Assembly: GCA_017853815.1 (NCBI GenBank)
Contig: JAFMIT010000109.1
Coordinates: 1 to 5,081, forward strand
Reading direction: 5' to 3'
DNA: 5,081 nucleotides
Source of the DNA: Actinomycetota bacterium
Lineage (GTDB): Bacteria; Actinomycetota; Actinomycetes; S36-B12; UBA5976
Part shown: positions 1 to 5,081 of the stretch, piece by piece
Layout of the letters: the number at the start of each line of letters is the position of its first letter
How positions within the stretch are numbered: the stretch's first letter is position 1
Made by a program: the position numbers and the translations under genes
The notes under the pieces: model-generated
What the model saw: only the letters and a program-made list of their open reading frames with translations
Database searches by the model: none
What the model was told of the DNA's origin: nothing

Positions 1-1145
1 CCGGAGTTTCGTTCGTTGAGAACGACTTCTTCTTAACGAGTCGGGCGGACTTTGCGTTGTGGGCAGGCCGGCAGAAGTCGTACGTCATGGAGAACTTTTA
101 TCGGGCGCAGCGCGTGCGGCTTGGGATCCTGATGGCGGGTGCGGAGCCAGAAGGTGGTCGGTGGAATTTCGACGCCGACAACCGACTGCCACCGCCGAAA
201 AACTATGAATGGCCACCGTATCTAGAGCACGCACGCGACGCCATTGATCTCGAGGTTGGCGAGCAGCTCGGCTACGCGCCGACTACTACCTGGGCAACCA
301 CTCGGGCAGGCGCACTTGCGCAGCTTCAGTATTTTGTTGAGAACCACCTCGCAGGTTTTGGTCCGTATGAAGATGCGGTGGCGAAAGACAACTGGGCACT
401 GCATCACTCCCTCTTGAGTCCCTATCTGAACAACGGACTGCTCCATGCGAGCGAGTGCGTTGATGCAGCGCTGGCGGCGTATCGCAAAGGTCGGGCGCCG
501 ATTGAGTCGGTCGAAGCGTTCGTACGCCAGATTATCGGTTGGCGTGAATACATCAATGGAATGTATTGGTTCCTTGGCGAGGACTATCGCGAGCGCAATC
601 ATCTAGGTGCGCATAGGCCGTTGTTGCCGGTGTTTAGGGATTCAACCAAGACCAAGATGGCGTGCGTCGGTGGCGTTGTCGCGGACGTGGAGGCGCGGGC
701 GTGGGTGCACCACATTCCGCGGTTGATGATCTTGAGCAATCTTGCGCTGATCACGGGCACAAACCCGCAGGAGTTTCTCGACTGGATGCGTGAGCAGTTT
801 ATTGACGCGTCAGATTGGGTGATGGTGCCGAATGTCATCGGCATGGCGGTGCACGCAGACGGTGGCGAGCTCATGACCAAGCCGTATGCGGCAGGCGGCG
901 CGTATCTCAAACGCATGACCCAGTTCTGCAAAGGCTGCGCGTATGACCCGAGCCTGCGCGTGGGTGACAACGCGTGTCCGTTCACCACGCTGTATTGGGA
1001 TTTTCTCGAAAGACATCGCGAGACGTTCATCAAGAATCACCGCATGAGCCAGCAGTACGCGGGTCTTAATCGCTTGAGCGATCGCGAAGAATTGGCCGTG
1101 CGGGCACAGCAGGTTCTCGCGGGACTTGATGCGGGGCTGATTTAG
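1..1145 (+). CDS. FeS (6-4) photolyase / cryptochrome-like protein (FeS-BCP, DPRP family), 5' end outside window
   Basis: Cytoplasmic flavoprotein of the iron-sulfur bacterial cryptochrome/photolyase family, whose studied members repair (6-4) photoproducts in light. The frame is open from position 3 and reads VSFVENDFFLTSRADFALWA before TTG 57, which matches the family, so that TTG is internal. About 380 codons are visible and roughly 129 N-terminal residues (antenna-binding domain) are missing. Visible motifs include GGRWNFDADNR, the FAD-pocket stretch with FGPYEDA and LLSPYLNNGLL, and DWVMVPNVIGM. Four cysteines, at 663, 927, 936 and 975, have spacings of 88, 3 and 13, identical to the recalled 4Fe-4S ligands C350/C438/C441/C454 of Agrobacterium PhrB. 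In the same register, HH at 708-713 equals H365/H366, Trp 783 equals W390 and Tyr 885 equals Y424. Oddities: W342 is Asp (639) and Y391 is Met. The C-terminal tail after the last Cys is 55 residues, close to PhrB, and the stop is TAG. Repair versus photoreceptor role cannot be decided from sequence. Confidence 0.95.
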   Translation, partial: GVSFVENDFFLTSRADFALWAGRQKSYVMENFYRAQRVRLGILMAGAEPEGGRWNFDADNRLPPPKNYEWPPYLEHARDAIDLEVGEQLGYAPTTTWATTRAGALAQLQYFVENHLAGFGPYEDAVAKDNWALHHSLLSPYLNNGLLHASECVDAALAAYRKGRAPIESVEAFVRQIIGWREYINGMYWFLGEDYRERNHLGAHRPLLPVFRDSTKTKMACVGGVVADVEARAWVHHIPRLMILSNLALITGTNPQEFLDWMREQFIDASDWVMVPNVIGMAVHADGGELMTKPYAAGGAYLKRMTQFCKGCAYDPSLRVGDNACPFTTLYWDFLERHRETFIKNHRMSQQYAGLNRLSDREELAVRAQQVLAGLDAGLI

Positions 1146-1151
1146 CTCGCG

Positions 1152-2804
1152 TCAAGCTGGGTTCGGCAGTCCGAGACTGAAGTCGAGACCGTTGAGGCTT
1201 TCGGTGGGTCGAAGCTCAATCGGAAGACTCCGACTGAACGGCGCACCAGCTTTCAACTTCTCGCCGACCGCAGCTGCCATGCGCAGATAGAAGTCTGAAT
1301 CGAGTGAGCATCCGTCAATGTTGAGTGGCACCAAATTCGCACCGACGGGCAAGTCGTCGGCCACTGGCGCGAGCTTCATCATGGCGGTGCCTTCGTCCAC
1401 TTCGTCGAACATGGCAATTTGGATGATTGCAGCGCCCGCTGAGAGGGCGTTGATTGCCTGTTGCCAGAAGAAAGCACCGCAGCGGCGAGGAATTTGATTT
1501 GAAGGCGCCGATTGGGACCGATGATCCATGAGGTTCTTCCACGTGAAGCCTGGCCACAGCACGGGCATGTAACGGATGCCGAGCGATGTCGTCTCGGCAA
1601 GGTCAGGTGCAATCACGTTGTCGAGATACCACTGACCTTCAGACGGGTACGTGGAACCAAATCGACCGACTGCCCATGGATTGATGACGTCAAAACCGCG
1701 GTAGGCAGCAGCCCAGTCCGCGCCGGGCTGGGCATCACCGGTGCCAGTTCGCCAGAAAGAACCAATTCCGCCAATCAAAGTGGCGCGATATTTGGGATCC
1801 GGATTGTTTCGGAAAAAGTCCTGGAGTACGACGAGATCGGCGGCAGTCAGATTGTTGCCGCCCGGTATGCCTGCCCCCCAAATTTCGACGACGGGTTTGC
1901 CACCGTCATGGAGATAAGCGCTTGTGGTTGTGATCCCGGCATCAACTCGCTTTTTCCAGTCCGCTTTGATGATGTTGACGAGCTGAGTGCTGGTGAGTTG
2001 TGAACTCATGTCATATTCGATGTAAAAGACGCGACCGTACTTTTGAGCTGCCGCAGACACACGATTAATGATGAGATCTTGACGAGGACCAAATGTCGCG
2101 TCGTTCAGATTTGTCACGAAGGCTTGCAACGCAACGCCGTCGATTTTGTATTTTTGCATCCACGAGAAGTGCCGCTGGATGACCGTGTTGTTTGAACTTG
2201 AGTACGCATAGAAAGTGTTGCCGGCAGAGGTTTTCATCGACGTGGCACAGCGCTCGGTGGATGTGTACTCAGTCATGTCGGGCCACAAGTCAACAGTGAG
2301 GTTTGCGGCAGCGGAGCCAGTGAACGGGTCGAACCAGTGAATCCAGGTATCGAGATTTGGGTACGTTCCGCGACATTCAAACCAGGCTTGATAACCCATC
2401 AGAACCTTGTTGTTGAGGGATGTATTTGACACTGTCGTGCCGTCAGACGGAATGTCGATGGCCGGCGGAGTAGTGGGTGGCGGTGTTGGGGTGGATGTCG
2501 ATGGCGTAGGGGTCGGAGTGACGACTTCGGGAAGGCGCCAAATCATGCGTGTGCCATTCCAGCGGCAAACATATTTCTTCCCGTTGACCCAGAGGGCGCG
2601 ACTCGGATCCGAACAGACGGTTCCCTTGTTCCAGACTTTCTTGGTGCCTGACTTCACGCACGTGAACTTCTTGCCCGAATAGACGGTGAGTGCTCCCACT
2701 TTGGTGCATGCGCGCCCAGAAGGGTTGACCGCCTGAGCGGGAAGCGACATCTGAAAACCCGCTGCAATCACAGCGGCACATACGGTGAAAATCAATTTCC
2801 GCAT
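1152..2804 (-). CDS. Secreted GH99/GH71-like glycoside hydrolase with N-terminal Cys/Trp modules
   Basis: Predicted extracellular enzyme of 550 residues. Residues 1-25 form a signal peptide (MRKL start, hydrophobic core, cleavage after AQA). Residues 33-89 hold two Cys/Trp modules and residues 94-121 a Pro/Thr-rich linker. The catalytic domain runs from about 134 to 529. Family-like signatures are VLMGYQAWFECRG (134-146), HWFDP (156-160), KIDGVALQAF (220-229), YIEYDMS (261-267), KPVVEIWG (303-310), VINPWAVGRF (373-382), YMPVLWPGF (412-420) and AMFDEVDEGTA (464-474). GH99 enzymes carry a NEWHEGT motif with two essential Glu three residues apart; here E468 and E471 keep that spacing, inside DEVDEGT. 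GH99 members with known activity cleave alpha-mannosidic bonds, but the GH99-like relatives are poorly characterised, so the substrate is unknown. The start is fixed: an in-frame TAG lies 12 bases upstream of ATG and no Shine-Dalgarno sequence is visible. It is divergent from the arylsulfotransferase gene and converges on the photolyase gene. The stop is TGA. Confidence 0.85.
   Translation of the reverse strand: MRKLIFTVCAAVIAAGFQMSLPAQAVNPSGRACTKVGALTVYSGKKFTCVKSGTKKVWNKGTVCSDPSRALWVNGKKYVCRWNGTRMIWRLPEVVTPTPTPSTSTPTPPPTTPPAIDIPSDGTTVSNTSLNNKVLMGYQAWFECRGTYPNLDTWIHWFDPFTGSAAANLTVDLWPDMTEYTSTERCATSMKTSAGNTFYAYSSSNNTVIQRHFSWMQKYKIDGVALQAFVTNLNDATFGPRQDLIINRVSAAAQKYGRVFYIEYDMSSQLTSTQLVNIIKADWKKRVDAGITTTSAYLHDGGKPVVEIWGAGIPGGNNLTAADLVVLQDFFRNNPDPKYRATLIGGIGSFWRTGTGDAQPGADWAAAYRGFDVINPWAVGRFGSTYPSEGQWYLDNVIAPDLAETTSLGIRYMPVLWPGFTWKNLMDHRSQSAPSNQIPRRCGAFFWQQAINALSAGAAIIQIAMFDEVDEGTAMMKLAPVADDLPVGANLVPLNIDGCSLDSDFYLRMAAAVGEKLKAGAPFSRSLPIELRPTESLNGLDFSLGLPNPA
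2442..2525 (-). other. Pro/Thr-rich interdomain linker of the GH99-like protein
   Basis: Residues 94-121 are dominated by Pro, Thr and Ser (TPTPTPSTSTPTPPPTTPP core). This is a typical flexible, possibly glycosylated, linker between an accessory domain and a catalytic domain in secreted hydrolases. It causes the G-rich run on the plus strand here and the spurious Gly/Val-rich open frame opposite. Confidence 0.8.
2538..2708 (-). repeat. Two tandem 31-residue Cys/Trp modules in the GH99-like protein
   Basis: Residues 33-58 and 64-89 of the GH99-like protein follow the same pattern, C-x15-C-x8-W, with an exact 31-residue period: C33/C64, C49/C80 and W58/W89. The stretch before the second Cys is also alike (GKKFTC versus GKKYVC). 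Each unit probably forms one disulfide in the exported protein. I recall similar Cys/Gly/Trp units at the N-termini of many secreted actinobacterial proteins. Their role is unknown to me; surface attachment or carbohydrate binding would fit the position before a Pro/Thr linker. The two copies are diverged at DNA level, so this is an old protein repeat rather than a recent duplication. Confidence 0.75.
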
Positions 2805-2810
2805 GAGCAG

Positions 2811-2816
2811 ACGCTA
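2811..2816 (-). promoter_or_regulatory. Predicted -10 element of a leaderless promoter for the GH99-like gene
   Basis: Read on the minus strand, TAGCGT is followed by six bases (CTGCTC) and then the ATG at 2804. TANNNT six bases before the start codon is the usual arrangement of actinobacterial leaderless genes, where transcription starts at the A of ATG. No Shine-Dalgarno sequence lies upstream and no convincing -35 element was found at 16-18 bases. Its TAG is in frame with the gene, so translation cannot start further upstream. Confidence 0.55.
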
Positions 2817-2967
2817 GAACTGTGAAGAGAATTTTGGAAGAGATGCGCGGGTTTTAGCCGCTGCCCGGCCAACCACTGTGGACAACTCGGTCGCAGTTGC
2901 AGCCTGAATCTGCACGCGCGAAAGATCTATCAACACAACTCCAAGAACTCTGGCTGAACGTTAGTAC

Positions 2968-2986
2968 GCAGGTTAGGTTCGCCTTA
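2968..2986 (+). promoter_or_regulatory. Possible DtxR/IdeR-like operator over the arylsulfotransferase promoter
   Basis: The 19 bases match the recalled DtxR/IdeR consensus TTAGGTTAGSCTAACCTAA at 13 of 19 positions by hand alignment, including an unbroken AGGTTAGG. The site covers the predicted -10 element and start, where a repressor would block transcription. The left half-site is good but the right half is weak, and the -10 hexamer itself contributes several matches. This is a suggestion only; no regulator gene is in the window. Confidence 0.22.
2974..2979 (+). promoter_or_regulatory. Predicted -10 element of a leaderless promoter for the arylsulfotransferase gene
   Basis: TAGGTT is followed by CGCCTT and the ATG at 2986, the same 6-base spacing as in the divergent GH99-like gene. 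No Shine-Dalgarno sequence is visible. The TAG of the hexamer is an in-frame stop, so ATG 2986 is the first possible start. The -35 region (around TGGCTG, 2951-2956, 17-base spacer) is a poor match to TTGACA. Confidence 0.6.
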
Positions 2987-4527
2987 TGAAATTCAAACGC
3001 CGTTGGGCGATGCTGATTTCGGGGGCTTTTGTTCTAGGTGTGGTTGCGCCCAATCCATCCCAAGCGGCGATTGCGCCGGCGATTGATTCTGTTGAGGCGA
3101 CATATTTCACGGGTCGGGTTCACATTGAAGGAATTGACCCCGCGACTTTTCGCTTCGCGCGGTTTCTGATTGAGACCAAAGACGGCGGCCTGGCGATGCC
3201 GGTACAGGCGACGTTTAGTCGCGAGTACTTGACGTCACGTGGGTATTACGCAGGCCAGACGGACCTCACGGTGCCAGTGTTTGGCCTGTATCAGGGACGC
3301 ACCAACCGTGTGCACATTGATGTCATAAATCATCACACCCTGCAGGAGTTTTCCGAAGTCCTCACGCGCACGTCGTTGGACAAAATGAAGACTCAGGAGA
3401 GTCGCACTGTTCATCTGACGACGGATATCACCACGCAGGCATGGGTCGACGGTCGCTATCTCAATCCCAACAAATATCAGGCACGGAGCAATTCGGTCGC
3501 GCTGAATTACAGCTACATGATGTTGAAGAACTGGGATGTTGGCTATTCCCCGACCATGATGGATACTGACGGCGAACTGCGCTGGGTCGGCGAGGTACCT
3601 GGCTATGGTCCATCACAGGCATCGTTGTTCCATGACAACGGCGTCTACTTTGGGTCCGGCCAGACGTTGCTGCGCATGGAACTTGATGGCACAGCTGTGC
3701 CACTCAAGAATTACTACGAGTCAGATCATGTGACGTACATCGGCCATCACAATTATGACCTTGGCAAGAACGGCATTCTGCTCGAAGTCGATCGCACCAC
3801 TGACGTCGAAAGCGCGATTATCGAAGTCGACTTCGCTGGCAATGTGTTGAAGACTTTCGATTTCAACCAAATTATCGAAGATGCCATTCGTGAGGGCGGG
3901 GAAGATCCGAGCGGCTTTGTGCGCCGCGATTCGGATTGGTTCCACAACAACTCGGCTACATACTGGCGCGCTCAGGACACGTTGGTGGTGTCTTCGCGAG
4001 AAAACTTTGTGATTGGTGTCGATTATGAGACACAGAAGATCAAATGGATCTTTGGTGACGTCACGAAGTATTGGTACAGCTTTAAGTCGCTGCGTAAGTA
4101 CGCGCTGTCGTACTTAACGCCGAACACTGAGCCGCCCATCGGCCAACATGCGGTCTCGATTACGGCACAAGGTGAGCTGATGCTGTTTGACAATGGCACG
4201 CAGAGCTTTAATCAACCGACGATGGGTGGTTTGAGTCGTGGATATGCAGCGCCGCGTCGTTACACGATTGATCTCGAGAAACGAATGGCGACGATGACAT
4301 GGTCGTTTGAGCACGACCAAAACATCTACAGTCCGATTTGTTCGAGTATTTACCAAGACGGCGACAGCTATCTGATTGATTACGCGTCAGTTAATTGGGG
4401 CCAGACAATCCGACTCATTGGACTTGGGCGTGGAGATCGTGTGGCATTCGATTATGAATTGCCAGGCGGCTGGGGTAATGGCTGGAATTCTCAACCAATT
4501 CATCTCGAAAACTTGAAGTTCCTTTAA
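2986..4527 (+). CDS. Secreted arylsulfotransferase (ASST family, PQQ-independent sulfuryl transfer)
   Basis: A 513-residue exported enzyme of the bacterial arylsulfotransferase family, which moves sulfate from a phenolic sulfate ester to another phenol without PAPS. A signal peptide spans residues 1-27 (MKFKRR start, cleavage after SQA). An N-terminal beta domain (about 30-140) precedes the beta-propeller. Active-site motifs are in the family order: GHHNYDL (H254/H255), DWFHNNS (H320), SSRENF (R338) and GQHAV with LFDNG (H388). These correspond to H252, H356, R374 and H436 of E. coli CFT073 ASST, and the H320-R338 spacing of 18 equals H356-R374. H388 would be the residue sulfated during the reaction. 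The protein has a single Cys (C452), so the disulfide of the E. coli enzyme is absent, and it is shorter than that enzyme (about 600 residues). Natural donor and acceptor are unknown. An in-frame TAG 12 bases upstream fixes the start. It is divergent from the GH99-like gene and 66 bases before the GH16 gene. No terminator was found after its TAA. Confidence 0.9.
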   Translation: MKFKRRWAMLISGAFVLGVVAPNPSQAAIAPAIDSVEATYFTGRVHIEGIDPATFRFARFLIETKDGGLAMPVQATFSREYLTSRGYYAGQTDLTVPVFGLYQGRTNRVHIDVINHHTLQEFSEVLTRTSLDKMKTQESRTVHLTTDITTQAWVDGRYLNPNKYQARSNSVALNYSYMMLKNWDVGYSPTMMDTDGELRWVGEVPGYGPSQASLFHDNGVYFGSGQTLLRMELDGTAVPLKNYYESDHVTYIGHHNYDLGKNGILLEVDRTTDVESAIIEVDFAGNVLKTFDFNQIIEDAIREGGEDPSGFVRRDSDWFHNNSATYWRAQDTLVVSSRENFVIGVDYETQKIKWIFGDVTKYWYSFKSLRKYALSYLTPNTEPPIGQHAVSITAQGELMLFDNGTQSFNQPTMGGLSRGYAAPRRYTIDLEKRMATMTWSFEHDQNIYSPICSSIYQDGDSYLIDYASVNWGQTIRLIGLGRGDRVAFDYELPGGWGNGWNSQPIHLENLKFL

Positions 4528-4539
4528 GTTTTCGCTGCG

Positions 4540-4545
4540 TATACT
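4540..4545 (+). promoter_or_regulatory. Predicted -10 element (TATACT) upstream of the GH16 gene
   Basis: TATACT matches TATAAT at 5 of 6 positions and lies 48 bases before the GTG start, giving a 5' leader of about 42 bases if transcription begins near 4552. The closest -35-like hexamer, TTGAAG at 4513-4518, is 21 bases away, longer than usual. The gene could therefore be transcribed from its own promoter, from the arylsulfotransferase promoter, or both. Confidence 0.4.
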
Positions 4546-4554
4546 CGCGGATAA

Positions 4555-4575
4555 GCCAATGTGCGTTGGCGCCAA
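4555..4575. promoter_or_regulatory. Palindrome TTGGCGCCAA with an extra GCCAA copy; candidate operator
   Basis: TTGGCGCCAA (4566-4575) is a perfect 10-bp palindrome with a central CG, and a further GCCAA copy lies at 4555-4559. The latter can pair with TTGGC (4566-4570) as a 5-bp stem around a 6-base loop. It lies just downstream of the predicted transcription start of the GH16 gene. Palindromes with a central CG are typical of LacI-family operators, which often control glycoside hydrolase genes, but the assignment is inferred. No T-run follows, so it is not an intrinsic terminator. Confidence 0.35.
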
Positions 4576-4593
4576 TTCGAGAAATAGGTTGAA

Positions 4594-5081
4594 GTGAAAC
4601 GCGCGTTTGTTGGGCTAGTTGTTTTGTCAGTTCTTGCATCGCTCGCGACCATGCCGTCGCTGGCTGCGACCCCTCGTGCCGCGATACGCCCGCTAGCGCC
4701 AGTAATCGTTTCTGCTGTGGTTTCTCAACCCACCAAGTTGGTCGTGAATTACAAACTCGATTCCGCATACAAGTCCCGCATCAAGCTGGTCCAGTACTCC
4801 ATCAACGGTGGCAAGTCATGGCGGGCGACCACGAAGTCGCCGATTGTTGTGACGGGGCTCAAAGCTGCGACGCGCTATTCCTTCCGACTTCGACAAGTGT
4901 CCAAGGCGGGTCGTGTGGTGACTCTGTCGCGTTCGTATGTGACCGCGCCCGCAGTGCCGGTGGATCCGTCGATTGAGACGCCAGTCATTCCTGGTTTCAC
5001 TGTGCAGAACCTTTTATGGTCTGACGAGTTCAACACGGGCGCGCGAATCGACGCGTCGCGATGGACGGCTCGCTATTGCGG
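4594..5081 (+). CDS. Secreted Fn3-like/GH16 family beta-glucanase-type hydrolase, 3' end outside window
   Basis: The frame stays open from GTG 4594 to the window end, giving 162 visible residues. Residues 1-25 look like a signal peptide (MKRAFVGLVVLSVLASLATM, cleavage near SLAA). Residues 36-118 resemble a fibronectin type III domain, with VQYSINGGKSW (66-76), a GLKAATRYSFRLR strand (88-100) and a closing SYVTAP. A Pro-rich link leads to LLWSDEFNTGARIDASRW (140-157), the characteristic first strand of GH16 enzymes such as laminarinases and other beta-glucanases. The GH16 catalytic ExDxxE motif should lie beyond the window and could not be seen. An in-frame TAG at 4585 makes GTG the first plausible start. 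The ribosome site is weak: only AGG at 4586-4588, five bases upstream. It follows the arylsulfotransferase gene on the same strand by 66 bases. Substrate specificity within GH16 cannot be judged. Confidence 0.85.
   Translation, partial: MKRAFVGLVVLSVLASLATMPSLAATPRAAIRPLAPVIVSAVVSQPTKLVVNYKLDSAYKSRIKLVQYSINGGKSWRATTKSPIVVTGLKAATRYSFRLRQVSKAGRVVTLSRSYVTAPAVPVDPSIETPVIPGFTVQNLLWSDEFNTGARIDASRWTARYC

Noticed and set aside
222..1040. Minus-strand frames of 126, 144 and 76 codons under the photolyase gene
   Set aside because: They overlap one another and a strongly conserved coding frame, and show no signal, domain or start context.
1163..1174. Small hairpin TCGG-CAGT-CCGA near the convergent stops
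   Set aside because: The stem is only 4 bp, has no T-run, and lies inside the GH99-like coding region.
1512..2003. A 163-codon plus-strand open frame opposite the GH99-like gene
   Set aside because: It lies wholly antisense to a gene with clear domain motifs, has no recognisable domain or promoter, and its composition reads as a mirror of the real frame.
2459..2521. G-rich plus-strand run that might form a G-quadruplex
   Set aside because: G-tracts are short and irregular, and the run is fully explained by Pro/Thr codons of the linker on the other strand.
2407..2682. A plus-strand frame rich in Gly, Val and Asp repeats
   Set aside because: It is the antisense of the Pro/Thr linker and Cys/Trp modules; the repetition comes from the linker codons.
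2898..2914. Inverted repeat TGCAG-N7-CTGCA in the divergent promoter region
   Set aside because: Five-base arms are expected by chance at this length, and it is not placed over either -10 element. It could be revisited if conserved in relatives.
4585..4590. TAGGTT as a leaderless -10 element for the GH16 gene
   Set aside because: It is only 3 bases from GTG, so a start 6-7 bases downstream would fall after the start codon. TATACT at 4540 fits better.
4415..4768. A 117-codon minus-strand frame across the end of the arylsulfotransferase and the start of the GH16 gene
   Set aside because: It is antisense to two supported genes and to the GH16 signal peptide, and it encodes no recognisable features.

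Overview
The window looks like part of a chromosome from an actinobacterium (Actinomycetota), possibly a freshwater or marine lineage. This is an inference from three signs. Two genes have a TAGNNT -10 hexamer exactly 6 bases before an ATG with no Shine-Dalgarno sequence, the pattern of leaderless mRNAs common in Actinomycetota. One secreted protein carries Cys/Trp modules of a kind I recall from secreted proteins of aquatic actinobacteria. Base composition is moderately GC-rich by eye. No 16S rRNA, tRNA or other taxonomic marker is present, so the placement is tentative.

Layout, left to right. (1) Positions 1-1145, plus strand: the C-terminal three quarters of an iron-sulfur (6-4) photolyase/cryptochrome-like protein (FeS-BCP, DPRP family). 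The reading frame is open through the left edge, so the gene starts outside the window. (2) Positions 1152-2804, minus strand: a secreted protein with a signal peptide, two 31-residue Cys/Trp modules, a Pro/Thr linker and a GH99/GH71-like glycosidase domain. It converges on the photolyase gene with only 6 bases between stop codons. (3) Positions 2805-2985: a divergent promoter region with a leaderless promoter facing each way, one of them overlapped by a DtxR/IdeR-like sequence. (4) Positions 2986-4527, plus strand: a secreted arylsulfotransferase (ASST family) with all the expected active-site motifs. (5) Positions 4528-4593: a short gap with a TATACT -10 element and a perfect 10-bp palindrome. 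(6) Positions 4594 to the right edge, plus strand: a GTG-started secreted protein with an Fn3-like domain and the beginning of a GH16 (beta-glucanase type) catalytic domain, cut off by the window end.

The three right-hand genes all encode exported proteins, and two are glycan hydrolases. The simplest reading is a small extracellular glycan-processing locus in which the arylsulfotransferase acts on sulfate esters of the same or co-occurring material. That functional link is inferred from adjacency only. The photolyase is an unrelated light-dependent DNA repair or photoreceptor gene. I did not find a wholly new system. The points most worth checking are the loss of two residues of the known photoreduction chain in an otherwise canonical FeS photolyase, the altered E-x-x-E active-site motif of the GH99-like enzyme, the GH-ASST-GH neighbourhood, and the paired leaderless promoters.
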